Numbered from the stretch's first letter, positions 39,883 to 52,282 are shown. The stretch: DNA of 64,000 bases from Saxidomus purpurata (GCA_022818135.1 JAFMSR010000002.1:51915512-51979511); one strand, 5' to 3'. Made by a program: numbers and translations. Notes: a model not told the origin generated them from the letters alone.

Positions 39883-40000
39883 ATGCAGATCGCTGGTACT
39901 TATATCGTGGGATCGGTTCTGATTGTTTTAATTTTTAGGGCCGTATCATTCTTGAAGCCATTTCGATATATTGCAGCATTCTGGAAGCAGAGACGTCAAG
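39883..40000 (+). CDS. Candidate first exon of an unidentified membrane protein
   Basis: An open frame of 39 codons plus one base runs from ATG to a gtaaaa donor (phase 1). It encodes MQIAGTYIVGSVLIVLIF, an N-terminal signal-anchor-like helix, followed by a basic, aromatic stretch (FLKPFRYIAAFWKQRRQ). That plan suits a microsomal signal-anchored enzyme such as a cytochrome P450, but there is no diagnostic motif and no second exon was found. The region has a decayed duplicate at 42345-42475 in which the frame is broken, so it may equally be part of a non-coding duplicated segment. If real, it is a gene nested in opsin intron 1. Confidence 0.25.
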
Positions 40001-41099
40001 GTAAAACGAATATAAATCAATGCGATGCAAAAGAACGCGAAATAACACATTAAAAAATTTCCAAAAAAGGTCTAACGAAGCCACTTTTTTCTTAAAATAA
40101 ACATGTGAATAAGTACATGTTTATTAGACTCTCATTTTTCATGGACATGCCTTCCAGCGCTAATAGGTTTTCACGGTTACTGCATTGCTTATTGGGCCGA
40201 AATATTTTTTACGAAATATTCTGTATTAAAAAATGTGTCATTAAATTGCTTTTAACGAGAGTGTACCTTAGGCAAAAGTCGACACGCTGTTTTTCCATTA
40301 CAAAACATTGAATTTTAATGTTCCTAGTAACGTCTTATTGTTCGCATTTTTGTCATTGCATACGGTTTCTTTTGCTTTTCAGCTTTAAATATGTCTGCAA
40401 ATAAAATCGTTTTTTTTGTTAAATGTCAATGGTTCATTCAATTTACAAATATACAAATTATTTCACAGGTAAGTTATAAGAATTTTTCTGTTGGAATCAA
40501 TATAAACAATTGTGATTTAAAATGAAATGTTGGACATAAACCACATTGGAAATAAGCTTTTATATTTTGCATAAGCTTTACGGGTTCAATTATTATGTCA
40601 TTTAAATTAAGTTATTTAAATATCATAGTGTGTCAAGTATTAAATTTAGCGCTATGCGCTATTAATGGAACGTATTAATTTTTGCGCGTGATCGTCCATT
40701 TAGACAAAATGGTGGACGTCATCGGCAGCTCAGAACAGCGGCTACTGCTTTAAACACGCTATGTTTGGGTTGTTTTGGAAACATTGTAGTAAAGACCTGC
40801 CAGCAGTTAAAATAAACTTTATTAAGTGAATGTGAAAACATAGTCGACCATTCGGTAAATTCGTTGGAGGTATTTTAATCTTGGCCTGTTTAAGCTGAAA
40901 GATAACGGATAACCACGGAATCTATTTTTAAAGTTATGTTAGGAGAATATAATCTGCTAGATGTAGGGAGTGTCCTTAAATCATGAGTTTATAAATTCAA
41001 AGTATTATATTTTCGCTACTACATGTATATGCAATTTTTATTGAATAATTGAAAAACAATTCATGTAGAAGGTTGTTTGGTCTGACCATTTTAAGCTCT
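40001..41099. other. Intron 1, nothing recognised
   Basis: AT-rich. No downstream exon to match the candidate at 39883 was recognised. Confidence 0.45.
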
Positions 41100-41177
41100 T
41101 TAAAGCTGCTCGCTCGCAGTTTCTAGTGAAAAAAAAATCGATTTCTCAAAAATGATGTTATAACATAAAATGGAAGA
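41100..41177. mobile_element. Terminal fragment of the TTAA MITE
   Basis: TTAA followed by agctgctcgctcgcag and a T/A-rich continuation. It stops where the next full copy starts. Confidence 0.6.
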
Positions 41178-41548
41178 TTAAAGCTGCTCGCTCTCAGATT
41201 TTGGTAAAAAAAATAAAGTTCTCCAAACTGTATGTAAATAACGTATTTTAGAACATATAGTCATATAAAAAGGCTCCAGTATAAATTCCTGTCACGTTTA
41301 TCTCTACATTTAAAAAAATACGCAACAAAATTCAAAAGCGTTGCAAACGCTTTTGAAATTCCACTATAAACATATAGTGTAATGGTGCCGTGTAACCGAC
41401 ATTTTCAATCGATTTCTGCAAATTTCTACCTAGATTTTTGCTTATATTTTGTTTCTAGCCTTTAGTTTTATATTAATTTTATGTATAATTATGTCAAGTT
41501 TTTAAAAAAATATTTTTTTCAACGGTAACTGAGAGCGAGCAGCTTTAA
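41178..41548. mobile_element. TTAA-flanked MITE, full-length copy
   Basis: TTAA at 41178-41181 and 41545-41548, perfect AGCTGCTCGCTCTCAG inverted ends, and a body almost identical to 31499-31859 with small indels. The similarity points to fairly recent spread. Confidence 0.9.
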
Positions 41549-41828
41549 TGGCTAGAATCGACAGTATAAGTAAATATCAAGGCAGCAATTTGCTAGAATT
41601 TATTGAAATTAGAATTATTTTTACGGCACCGCTACTCTATATGGTTACATTGGAATTTCAAAAGCGTTTTTAACGCTTTATAATATGGTAGCGTATAATT
41701 TCAAATTTACAGATATACTTTACAGGAATTTAAACTGGAGCCTTGTTATTTGACTATTCGTTGTACAATACAGTTGATTCAGTGAGTTTGAAATTTTCAT
41801 CAAAATCTGAGAGCCAGCAGCCTTTAGT
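41549..41828. mobile_element. Older MITE copy in reverse orientation, abutting the previous one
   Basis: Contains 'taatggctagaatcgacag', 'ggcaccgctactctatatg', 'caaaagcgttttta' and a decayed terminus ctgagagccagcagcctttag. It is more diverged than its neighbour, so the 41178 copy probably inserted at the TTAA end of this older one. Confidence 0.75.
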
Positions 41829-42475
41829 TCACAAAGCAGTACATTTTATATGGTTTCTGTTTGCAAACAATTGGCTACGTAATTTGTCTAGACATGCAAT
41901 TTTACAGCGATCTTGTTCTGTGTTAATATAAAGCGTAGACCATATAATAAATTATATGCAGAGCCAACTGTGCTGTGAAGTTGTTCAACAAAGAGTCCTA
42001 ATTTCTTTGGCCTTGGCTTGTAGAATTTTTCAATTACATGTATTCTGTTTTTACCAGCAATTATTTATTTAAGAAATTATGCCCGTGAAACCATGTTAGT
42101 GGAGTTCATTGTCTAATAATCAATGCTTTTTAGTTTTGATGTGCACTGATAAATAACGTTTTGAAGCTTATAATGAGACTTCCGCCATTAAGAATGTCTA
42201 CGGTGTTCTGATAGTGCCATCGTTGATTCGCTCCTTCGATATTTTGATTTATCGGTACGTGTTTCGCCGCATATAATGGTGATTGAATCAAACGTGATCA
42301 AGGGTATAATATTTAAGCTCCTAGAAATGATTTTGCTTCAATGCAATGAAGATGGCAGATCGTCTTAGCTTCATAATACTATCGTGGAGTCGGTTGCTGA
42401 TGGTTTAAATGTTAATTTTTAGACCAGTCGCATTCTAGAAGACATTTCGTCATAATTTAGGTAGAACGACAACAA
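41829..42475 (+). pseudogene. Segmental duplication, copy 2, with broken candidate exon
   Basis: Parallels 38975-40000. At 42345-42475 it retains 'ggcagatcg', 'tatcgtgg-gtcggt', 'tgatggttta' and 'tttttag-cc-gt-cattct-gaag', but carries a TAA in the frame corresponding to the signal anchor, and the donor region reads 'ttaggtagaacgac'. Either a pseudo-exon or a non-coding duplicate. Confidence 0.45.
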
Positions 42476-42807
42476 AAACAGACCTATAAACAGACCCTGC
42501 CGATGCATAACATTTCCGTGCGTTCGAAATTGAATTACGTCCTTGCAACAACGCTGAGCACGTGCAATCTTCATATAGAATCCTATGACATTGTTCATTT
42601 TATTAACGCCAGGACGCTGTGTCATTCATAGATTCGACATAGCTAACACACTTCAAGAAAACATTTCAATAAAACAGCCATTTTTCTACTACTAAACATC
42701 AGTAAAAAAGTACACATTCACTAATCGTAGGTTTATTATAGACATGCGTGATTTTTCATAACTGAATTACTTGTTTCTGGAACAAAGTGAATCTAACATG
42801 TTCATGT

Positions 42808-42918
42808 GTTGTAGATAAGGAAATCCCACCCGAGGGTTAAGATACGTCCAAAAACGAGGCTCTGCCGAGTTTTTTTTGGACGTTTCTCAACCCTCGGGTG
42901 GGATTTCCTTATCCACAA
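42808..42918. repeat. Long near-perfect hairpin
   Basis: Arms 42808-42854 and 42876-42918: gataaggaaatcccacccga pairs with its complement, then a cgtccaaaa inner stem and a loop that folds again (ggctctgcc). Probably a small foldback MITE. Confidence 0.85.
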
Positions 42919-43841
42919 CTCAATGGACATGGTGGATTTATTTTCTCACCGTTTTAATCGCATTTTCACACAAGTAAGAAGGAATAAGTGCAAATACAGG
43001 ATGAGGATGAAAAAATGAAAAAACGTTTTCTCGAATTTCACTTTAAAACTGCTATAGATGGATCAAAAATGATCTAGCTAAGAAAATGAATACCAACAAC
43101 ACTATGTTTATTTAAAAAATAACAATTTTACAGTCATTTTTCGTTTTTTTATATCCGCTTACAATTAACGTAAAAATAGTCCGGCAGCGATGTGAGATAA
43201 GCGATGTGAGATAAGTTTATCTCACATGGGTAAATGCGCGGAAATATGTATCTCATAGGTGAGAAAAAACTATCTTTTACGAACAAAACAGCGTCACAAT
43301 TATGTCACATTTAATTGCTTTCATGCAAACATTCGGGGTTAAGCCCTGTTTTTCTATGAACAGATTTTGTTCCACTACAGTTTCAAGCTTTTTAAGAATC
43401 TAATATGTGTTGTTTTCAACTATCGCAGCACATTTTAGTTTTTCAATTAATGAATCTGGCACGGAATGACTTTCTCAGATTGCTTTTCTTCAGTGTAGTT
43501 TGATTTAGTTGGCATGATCCAACACAATATACCTTTTTGATTAACAAACCCAAGAACATTACTTTAAAAGAGGTCACAAGATGCGTGACAAATCCAGAGA
43601 GAACAAGTTTTGTCACTGTATAGAGACGTATGCCACCAAAGGGCAGCTTTGATTAAAACAGTACTATCTATGTCAATGCATCTGAAACAAACGTGAATTA
43701 ATTTTGTCTTTTAACTATTTAATTTTAAACAAGGTATCTTCTAAAGTAACTAAACATAGAGTCATGGTTTCTGTGAACTACACTACATCTCCTTGTCCAC
43801 AATCAATAAATATAATCGCAATTGCTTCCCTTCCATACTTT
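42919..43841. other. Intron 1, nothing recognised
   Basis: Contains a direct repeat 'gcgatgtgagataag' at about 43186-43217. No gene seen. Confidence 0.45.
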
Positions 43842-44857
43842 TTGGCCTGGGGACTGAAAGTCCCCAAGGCCTAAGTTAGTATACCACATTTCAAACCCTG
43901 CAAGAATTTTAGCCGTGCTATGTGCGAATAACAACTGTAAACATGCGCTATGCGAAAGTAGTGCAAGACAGACCAGATCAATCTTCTGTTTAAGCCGCTA
44001 TGATAAGAACATGTTACAAATAAAAATAGTACATAAAACTTCAAACGACTGCAGGAAGGTATATAGCTTACGGGCGCATTACACATTTTTTCTGTTTTAA
44101 AATTAAGCGCTGTTAGCGATTACGGAAGATAATCATATGCATATCATGTAAAAGTACGGATATTTACAGAAATTTACGAAAACGTACGAAGCTCGATATA
44201 AGAGTTTGTAGTTTGATTTTCAAATTTCTGATGTTATTTCATTGACAACTTTGTTATTTACGAACGATTACATATATATTTACCAAAAATAAATGTCTCT
44301 AAAAAAAGATATAATTTACGTACATTCCCGAGAAGGAACAACGTGATCAAATTCACCCGCCATTTATCGAGGACGCTGCATGTCGAGGCCCAGTGAACGG
44401 TATTCACTGATTACAACTACAAGGTAACCAAGAACATTTTTGGTTTTCTCGTTATACACATTGTACAGTACTGTATTTATATTTCATTGCTGGTATTGCT
44501 TTGTTTATTTCGTTTCAAGGTCTTGTCAATGGTACACAATAATTTTCGATCCACATCATCAGATCATATCGCTTGAAGTTGTACAAAGCGCAGATCGAAT
44601 TATTTGTACTGGCTTAAACATTTTATAAGTTGACTATGTGATAATTTTTCATTTAACGTACATTTCATAATAAAACAAACTTCCTGTCACCCATATTTTG
44701 TGAATCATTCATTCTGTGTCATATATTGAATTTCGTCCTCTGCACATTTCGACCCGCGCTTTAGGTAAGATTCAACGCAGAACACGTAGGTGAAAAGTTG
44801 TTTTTCGGGGAGTTAACCTATAGGCCCCAGGCCTTCAGCGCTCACAGCGCTTTGATT
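43842..44857 (-). mobile_element. 1-kb hairpin-ended dispersed element, copy C (inverted)
   Basis: Reverse complement of copies A and B. It begins ttggcctggggactgaaagt and ends agcgctcacagcgctttgat. It carries single-base indels relative to copy A, for example around 43994 and 44344. Confidence 0.85.
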
Positions 44858-45439
44858 TACTTATGCTCTTCACAACAAAACGTTATATAAAGGACACTGA
44901 CTCTCATATTAAATAAGCTTGCAGAAAGTGATTAATTTGCCTTTGTGACTAGTGTTGATCAGTTTGAGTATTATCAGCCCTGCTCGCTATACAATTAGAA
45001 CAAAGGTACTTTACTCCGCTCTAAACAACCAATGACATTCTCCGAATTCACAACAGACTAACGGTCAAAAGACGGTATGAAAAGTCAGAGACGACTGAAA
45101 AGTCATGTAGCCAGACTTTAGGTAAAATGTGATTGTTCACACTTTATTTCAAACGACGTTATGATTTTTGAAAAGCCTTTAGCTTCCGAACAGTGAAAGA
45201 GCTACATATTTTATAAACACATTGTGATGAGCCATTTGAGACGAATACTCTTAAATGTGTGACAAAAATGGGCGAATTTACCGCCCATAGATAATTTAAA
45301 ATTTTAATTTTAAATATTTTATCATCTGATGGTATATACTTTTTTCACAGTCTGCAAAGTCAACTTTTATCATTAACAATAGGTGAATTACACAAGATGA
45401 TGGCTAAAATCAATTCTTTGTCCATGTAACTTCACGTGA
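44858..45439. other. Intron 1, nothing recognised
   Basis: AT-rich sequence with no supported feature. Confidence 0.45.
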
Positions 45440-46040
45440 GAATATGCTTATGGTGAGCTATTGTGACCATCATTCGTCGTTGCAAATCGCCAATCCGTCC
45501 GTCCGTTCACCGTTTTGTTTAAACAGCATCTGTTCTAAAAGTTAAATTTAACCCCATTTGGCTAAATGTCTATCAAATGAACCTGTTCCAAACTTTATGG
45601 TGATGAGGAACTCGCGATACAATTTATTTTTTGTCAAATATCCTACCTATTAACTGGTAAAAAGAATACAACGCTTACATGTATTTAGCACAAACGTTCC
45701 TCACGTGACCGTCTACCAAGACTGTAAACATTATAATTATCCCTTTAATACGAGACCCTATGTTCAAGAATACCAGTAAACAAAATTATTATTATGATCG
45801 TCTATTTAACCGTTACAATTACAGTTAAGTTTATGAGAATGTTGATATAGCTAAAGAGAAACAATAAATACTTTCTTCTCTGAAACTACTTGCAAGAATT
45901 TAAACTTATTTCACAAACCTATTTGATATATGATTCTCTACAAAATTGTGAATTTTAGTGGGTCTTCCAAGAAAAGAGCCATCATAGTCCTATACCGCCT
46001 ACCTGAGTATAGGGCCATCATAACTATATATCGCTCACCT
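45440..46040 (+). mobile_element. Degenerate pearl-like/bivalve repeat
   Basis: The left part has 'atggtgagctattgtgacca' and a ccgtccgtccgtt tract near 45495. The right part ends 'tagggccatcataactatat' and 'cgctcacct'. The core is AT-rich and diverged. Confidence 0.5.
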
Positions 46041-48126
46041 AATAGCACTGTCCGATATAGAAGTGAAAGCTGTAAAATATATGCATGATAACTTTAAACT
46101 ATCCAAACTTCGACAGTGAGAATGCATTGCAAAATGAGGCATAGTTATGATTAAATGGCTTAACTGCGAGAATGGAGACAACACACATCATATTCAAGAG
46201 GTGAGAGAATAAAAAAACATTGAAACCCGTGTATAAAACTTCCGAAATAAAGTCGAAACGTTATACACATGTACATAGTTAATGTTATCCAGGTCATACA
46301 TTAAACTTTATTTGCCAAATAGTACGCATGGTCCCACGTTTTATTGCTTCATATGTAACATCTTATATTTTCTTTTTAAATGTATACAAATTTTTCTTAA
46401 ATGAATCTTTGCAAAAATGACCATCCGGGGCGGGTCCAATTTTACGCAAGAGGTATAATTTTAGCAAATTTGGCCGAGGATCACTCGGCAGTGACGGAGA
46501 CACGCCTTATAGCTTTAGCTCCGCCTTTTTAACCTGTGAGTAAAACTGTAGACTAAGTCTTAAATAGAAAGACACGTATAAATACAGTTTGTGAAAATTC
46601 TTTGATTTTATATCGGTTAAAATAATGTTTCGTTAACATATTATATCTAAATTAAAGAATATTCATTAGTTGTGTGTATATCAAGATTCTATGTATTTTT
46701 GTTAAATAAAGAATTTGGAAGTTTATATCATTAGGAAAGATACAATCATAGTCTGCCCCTGATTTTTATATAAAAGAAAATGCATTTAACTTCGGTATGG
46801 CATGACATGAAATAATTACCTCATGTGTGAAGGATTCGTGTCTGTTAAAATAACGATTCACGTCAACCTTCACCTTGTTAACACCATAACCACACTATTA
46901 ACTGTGGGTGTATCTTGGTCAGGATATCGCACTTGCCGAAGCCTGGGTCTTTGGTCATTAATTTGACCATGAAGTATAAGGGCAGACACCCTTGTTAAGG
47001 TTCTTAGACCAACAGTTTTCTATGCTGATTGTATACATGTGTTCGTTGTCAGGTAGACAGAGGAGTATAAGCTGTATAATACAATGAACGATGATTAGTG
47101 TATGTGGGCGAAAATGCCTTTAATGTTGAAAAGTGCAATTGTAAATTCATTATATGAAACCTCACATCATGACGACATCTATCAAATCATTAATAGGATA
47201 ATGTCTGCGGAATGCAAGCTTTAATACGACTATTTAAATCCAAATTGTCACGTAGTGCATATGCTCTAAACGTGTCGACTGTCTTCTGCTGAGCACAAAC
47301 TATTCTTATTGCCCCTTAAAATGATGTTCTGTTAAAAACGTCTTTCAGCAGGTTAATTTCTGATACTTTATAGTCCACTGTCTTCAAGTTGTGTTATAAA
47401 AATACTATGTTCTGCGAAACAATGGTCTTATTTGGTCCATTGCCATAAGTTTGGATTGCATCTATAATTATTGTGTTCTCTCAAAACAGATCTGTTATTT
47501 CGTTAGTTATTCATTACGTCTTGTTTACTGTCCTTATGTTGAGTCAAATACATAATAATAATTATTATGCTGTTTCGTGAAACACCGCTTTTATTCGGTA
47601 CTGTCATCATGGTACGCAGTTACATAATCCTAGTTATTCAAATGAAGATAATGAACCGAACAAAACGTCAAGCTCAGGCAGCAATATGAAATATTAAGTA
47701 CACACATATTACTAATGGATCTGAGCAGACAATCATAGTTATCATATAATAAATATGTTAAGCATAAGCAAAGTCAGTGGATTGATATCCCCGCCGAATG
47801 AAACAAATCACTACAAAAACAACTTTTTTAAATTTCACCACCCAACTGAGACACAATCTCTGAATGGAATAAACTATTTGTATTCTTTGTACACCTAGGC
47901 CATCCTCAGTATCTTTCAAAACAATGCCTCTCAAACTGTTTTCATTTTGTTTACTGTCAATCCTTATACAAAGATTGAAAAAAGAAACACGTTTTTACCA
48001 TACAAAATTGCTTTTTTTAAATTCTCTTGGTGACAAAATGAGCACTGAAATCAACCAGAAAAGGAACAGTTGCAATTTAGAATAGAAGCAGAAGAATATA
48101 GTGATAAGTTACATTTTGATATTTTT
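46041..48126. other. Intron 1 with small repeat fragments
   Basis: GC-richer blocks at about 46425-46535 (gcgggtccaattttacgc and gatcactcggcagtgacgga) and 46905-47010 (tcttggtcaggatatcgc and accatgaagtataagggcag) look like dispersed repeats. No exon recognised. Confidence 0.4.
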
Positions 48127-48560
48127 GAGTCGCGCTTTCGGAAAAAAGACGATAAATAGGGATCGTTTTGTCCGTCGGTCCGTCTGTCCGTCCGTCAGAA
48201 AAAAAACTTAACGTTGGTTTAAACTTTGCCATTCTTAAGATTTCTTCATCAGACTTTACAATTGTATTGCTTATGACAAATTTGACAGAGTTATGCCCCT
48301 TTTTGTACTTAGATTTTGGCTATTATTTAACCAATATTTAAGATTTCATCAAACTTTCAAATTGTATTACTCTTGACAAAATGGTCATAATTATGCCAAA
48401 CTTTGTAGGTCAAGGTCGTAATTGATAGTTTTTTGTCCATTTTTTGTACTTAGATTTTGTCACCAAATCATTGGGTATTTTGACAAAGTGTGAGAGGGCG
48501 ACACAGTGTCAAAGTGTGAAGCAACATTTTTAAAGAGGATATAAATATCTGCGTCATATC
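48127..48560 (+). mobile_element. Pearl-like element with CCGT tract
   Basis: gtccgtcggtccgtctgtcc (about 48170-48196) follows a short GC-rich start. The body has two units containing 'tttgacaga/aatgg' and 'ttttgtacttagattttg'. It ends about 165 bp upstream of opsin exon 2. Confidence 0.6.
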
Positions 48561-48724
48561 AGCCAAACTCTGGTTTAGAACGGGTCCTTTCTTTCTCGCC
48601 CAGCTGGTATCATACAATCAAATTATTCTAGTGGCAAGGTATTTCATAACCATTTGTACATATTGATTTCAGACATAGCCTTTAAAAAGCACGCGTTATA
48701 ACTTTGATGTATTTTTATTTTCAG

Positions 48725-48887
48725 CCATAGTTTCGGCGATCGGCAACAGTTTGGTCCTTATACTTATATGGCGTTTTAGGACATTGAGGAACAAAACTAC
48801 TATATTAATTATAAATCTAGCAGTAGCTAACCTTGGAATAAGTGTCTTTGGCTTTCCTATGTCAGCAAGTTCGAACTTTGCGCACGG
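48725..48887 (+). CDS. Opsin GPCR, exon 2 (TM1 to end of TM2)
   Basis: Acceptor tttttattttcag, donor gtaagt; phase 1 in, phase 2 out. It encodes residues 33-85: the end of TM1 with the class A G38-N39 motif (N1.50), the basic intracellular loop WRFRTLRNKTT, and TM2 INLAVANLGISVFGFP. N39 to N67 (position 2.50) is 28 residues, the same as N55 to D83 in bovine rhodopsin. The INLA..xLG and GFP..S.FAH words resemble group 4 opsins (neuropsin, peropsin, RGR). Position 2.50 is Asn in place of the usual Asp, which is unusual for class A receptors. Opsins are retinal-bound seven-helix receptors of the plasma membrane. Which G protein or isomerase role applies cannot be told from this part. Confidence 0.88.
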
Positions 48888-49497
48888 GTAAGTACATGAA
48901 CAAGAGTTTTAGAGTTTATTTCAAACAAAACCAGAAGGTCATAGACCCAAGTGGTACATATAACATTATATGACATGTATGGCGACAGTGTATGATAGAC
49001 AATGCAACATGCTTATGAACAAGTGTAACAGAGGTCATTGATTGTTTATTTTATCAAATGTTTCCATTGAAACAGTTCTGTTTTTCGATATTTTTCGGTT
49101 CTGAATTGCCATTGGTTCAAGCCGTACTTACCACCATTTAACGATACGGTGGGAATATTGGCTTACCCAAGGTACCATGATTAGGTAAACTGTCATCTAG
49201 CCTTTGGATTGAAACAGCAGCCTGCGTATTTTGATACCATGTACCTAGCATAAACCAAGATGGACACAGAAAACTGATCACATTCTTAAGCGGTAACCTC
49301 CGATTCAGTCCCTTCTGCGTATACAGACATCTTACTTGTTGTACATGATAGAAGCACTGACGTGGTATTGTCAATATTAGAACTATAGCATGTAAAATAG
49401 TTGAAGGATGTGCGTGGGTTCTAAGCATAAACATATTGTGGGCAATTGTTCTTACTTTGCTTTTTTTCTGTTTGCATACCTACACCTAAGTTGGATT
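48888..49497. other. Opsin intron 2, first part
   Basis: No further exon seen. A minus-strand frame at 49138-49434 lacks any known motif. Confidence 0.5.
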
Positions 49498-50345
49498 TTT
49501 AGCTCGACTGAACAAAGTGCAGCAGAGCTTATGCCATAGTGGTTTGCCCGTCGAAGGCCTGTCCGTAGACCTTTCCGTAATAAACTATGCAGGTCGAAAT
49601 TTTCATTTGACTTTGATGAAACTTGCTGATAAGGATTCCTGCAACTTGTAGATCTTCCCACTGTATTTTGTGGTAAGTTGATCAAGGTCACAGTGACCTC
49701 CGTTAGATTTTCCTTGAACACTTTCTACGAGTCACAGTTTTCATTCAACTTTATCAAACTTGCTCAGAAGGTTCCCTGTAACATGTACACAATATTGATG
49801 TTCCATATTGATTTTTGGGTCATAGAGTCAAACGTCACGTTGACTTTCGTTAGATTTTCCTTGATAACGCTCTACAGGTCACAGTTTTCTTTCAGCTTTC
49901 ACCAGACTTGCTTAGAAGTTTTCCTGTAACATGTAAATGATCTCTATTGATTTTGTGGCAGTGACTCAAAGGTCAAGGACACAATAACCCTCGTTTTATT
50001 TTCCTTGATACGACTGTACAGGTAATTTTTTTCATTGTACTTTTATCATCAAACTTGCTCAGAAGGTTTTCTGCAATATGTAGATGATCCCTATTGTTTG
50101 TTTGGGACAGTGGGTCAAAGGTAAAGGTCAAAATGACCTCCGTTTGGTTTTCCTTGATAACGGTCTAAGGGTCACAGTTTTCATTCAACTTTCTTCAAAT
50201 TTGCTCAAAATGCTCCCAGTAACATAAAGATGATCCGGTCTGATTTTTGGTTGAATGGGTCTAAGATCAAAATCACAGTTACCCGAACTTTGAAAATCGT
50301 TTCCACTCAACTTTTTGAGATCTATTTGACCCATAGTCTAACGGC
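49498..50345 (+). mobile_element. Pearl-like element with tandem core in opsin intron 2
   Basis: The left terminus is an imperfect hairpin (agctcgactg...cagcagagct). The body has about four units of about 140 bp with 'gatcaaggtcacagtgacct', 'gttagattttccttga', 'cacagttttcattcaacttt' and 'caaacttgctcagaaggtt'. It is the opposite orientation of the family at 7975-9372. Confidence 0.7.
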
Positions 50346-51169
50346 ATGATTTTCATTTTAAAAGAAGACAAAAACATTTGTCATTTCTAATAAAGAAAGC
50401 GGATCGTTTGTCAGTTGCTCACATTCTAACCAGCAGAAAAATATATTACATGGCCTCTAGGCAATTCACATAAAATATGACGTTAGTTATATAACAAAAA
50501 TGTGGATACAGATAATAATAGCCTGCAGCAGAAATAGGTGTATCATATCCAAATAATTCTTAGAAGCTTAGGCATTGCTAGGTCATGTAAATCAGTGTCT
50601 GGTTATTAGAGAGTTAGAATTTATGAGTTTGCTGAAACTGCAGTCGTATTCAATATTCCGTTTAAAATTGATATTGTATTTTTGTCTGCATGTTACTGTT
50701 CATGCATGTATATACTATGACGGGAGAAAAGAATATTGAAGAATGCTTATTACGCTGTCATTCAATATTTCACAGATAATGCATGTAATAATGTGTTTTT
50801 TAAATGTAGGCATTTAGTAAAAATGGTCTGTAAGGGAAGAAAATGTCAAGCAGAATCCAACTCAAACTGAAAATGTAATATTCTCAATTATACACGTATA
50901 AAAATAATCTACCCAATTTTAACAAATTCCTTAAATTCGGATATTATGAGTAGAACGGTTTTAGAAAGATAGATTACGTTTGAAAATAACCATGGTGCAT
51001 TAAAGTTTACAACGCAATGAATTATTAAAACATTAAATTTGTATTCTATTGCAGATATAAAATACAATATATCTTGCAAAGAAGGTTATTGGTTATAATC
51101 AAAGTAATAATAAGTTTATGATATAACATTCAACAGAGATAATAAATACTGTTGTGCAGAATCGTTTAT
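50346..51169. other. Opsin intron 2, nothing recognised
   Basis: AT-rich intronic sequence. Confidence 0.5.
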
Positions 51170-51900
51170 CATGTCTGCTTCGTTATTCTCCTTGCCATTT
51201 ATCTGTCTGTACGTGCGTCCTTTTTTTCGTTTCCGTTCTTCATGTCCTAAAGTCCTTGTTAGATTTTCATCAAACTTCGAAAGCATCATTATGAAGTATT
51301 GTAACTGTTTTGCAAGTCAGGGTCATATAGTAACAGGTCATGGTCAAAGGGGCCTGAAACCTGGAAGTCTTTACGCTCTTCATATCGAAACCCCTTGTTT
51401 GATTTTAACGAAGACGCATCAGTATAAAGTCTAGTTGTGTATATGAAAAATTGGGGTTAAAGAGTCAAAAGGCAATATCAAAAGGGACTGCAATTGGAGA
51501 CAATCTTGCATGCTCTTTATCTCCCGTTGTTAAATGTTCATCAAGCTTTGTAGGAAGCATCAATTTGAAGTCTAGTTGTGCATATTATAACTTTGGGTCA
51601 TACGATGAAATGTTAAGGTCACAGAGGACTGAAATGGGAAAAATCTTGCCCGCTCTTCATCTGTAAAATCACTTGTTGGATTTTCATCATGGCTTGTAGA
51701 AACCATCAGTATGAAGTTAAGTTGTGTATATTATCATTCAGGGTTATATAGTTTAAGGGTCACAATTTGTAAAATGTTAAAATGTCTTGTCCGTTTGTCA
51801 TCACCTAAATCCACTTGTTCGAATTCCATCACACGTTTTGAAGAGCATCAGTTTGAAGTGTAGTTGTGAATAATTATTATAGGTAGGGGTCATTTTGGCC
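51170..51900 (+). mobile_element. Tandem-type repeat in opsin intron 2
   Basis: Four diverged units of about 145-175 bp share 'gttggattttcatca', 'atgaagtctagttgtgtata' and 'aagggtca/gggtcata' words. The open frames here come from this repeat. Confidence 0.6.
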
Positions 51901-52154
51901 AAGTGGATTCTTCCCTTTGGGAGGGATGGGGCATGGGGGAGACATGTGGTATTTTAAAAATAAAACACAATTGTAGTATTCAGTTATAGTTTCGGTACGG
52001 TACTATTAATTTGTTAAAAGTACAAACCAATGCTTAAATAATCTTTGTAAAACATACTTTGGACTATTAAAAGGGTAATACCACTTAAATGATTATTGCC
52101 TGTTTGTTACACGTACATTGTCTGACCACCTACCATATGTCTAATTGTTTTCAG

Positions 52155-52282
52155 TTGGCAGTTAGGACAAGTCGGCTGTCAGTGGTATGGATTCACAGGA
52201 ATGCTGTTTGGGATTGGCAACATTGGGCTTTTAACATCAATTAGCTTTGACAGATACATGCTTACTTGTAGACATTCAGTCT
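52155..52282 (+). CDS. Opsin GPCR, exon 3 (ECL1, TM3, DRY motif)
   Basis: Acceptor attgttttcag, donor gtaagt; phase 2 in, phase 1 out. It encodes residues 87-128: W87-Q-L-G-Q-V-G-C94-Q-W-Y97-G, TM3, then D118-R119-Y120 and M-L-T-C-R-H. C94 is the conserved TM3 disulfide cysteine. C94 to D118 is 24 residues and N67 to C94 is 27, both as in bovine rhodopsin (D83, C110, E134). Y97 occupies the E113 counterion position, as is common outside vertebrate visual opsins. CQWYGF.G..FG.GN resembles neuropsin/peropsin-type TM3. TM4-TM7 and the Schiff-base lysine are not in view, so a retinal-binding opsin is inferred. Confidence 0.88.

Larger units (their letters stand above)
38975..40000 (+). repeat. 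Segmental duplication, copy 1
   Basis: Blocks here recur in order at 41829-42475: cacaaagca...ttggtttctatgg, 'tatgtctgcagagccaact', 'gttttgatgtg', and the candidate exon region 39883-40000. Copy 1 carries an extra tandem-type repeat (39150-39745) absent from copy 2, so that insertion is probably later than the duplication. Confidence 0.65.
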
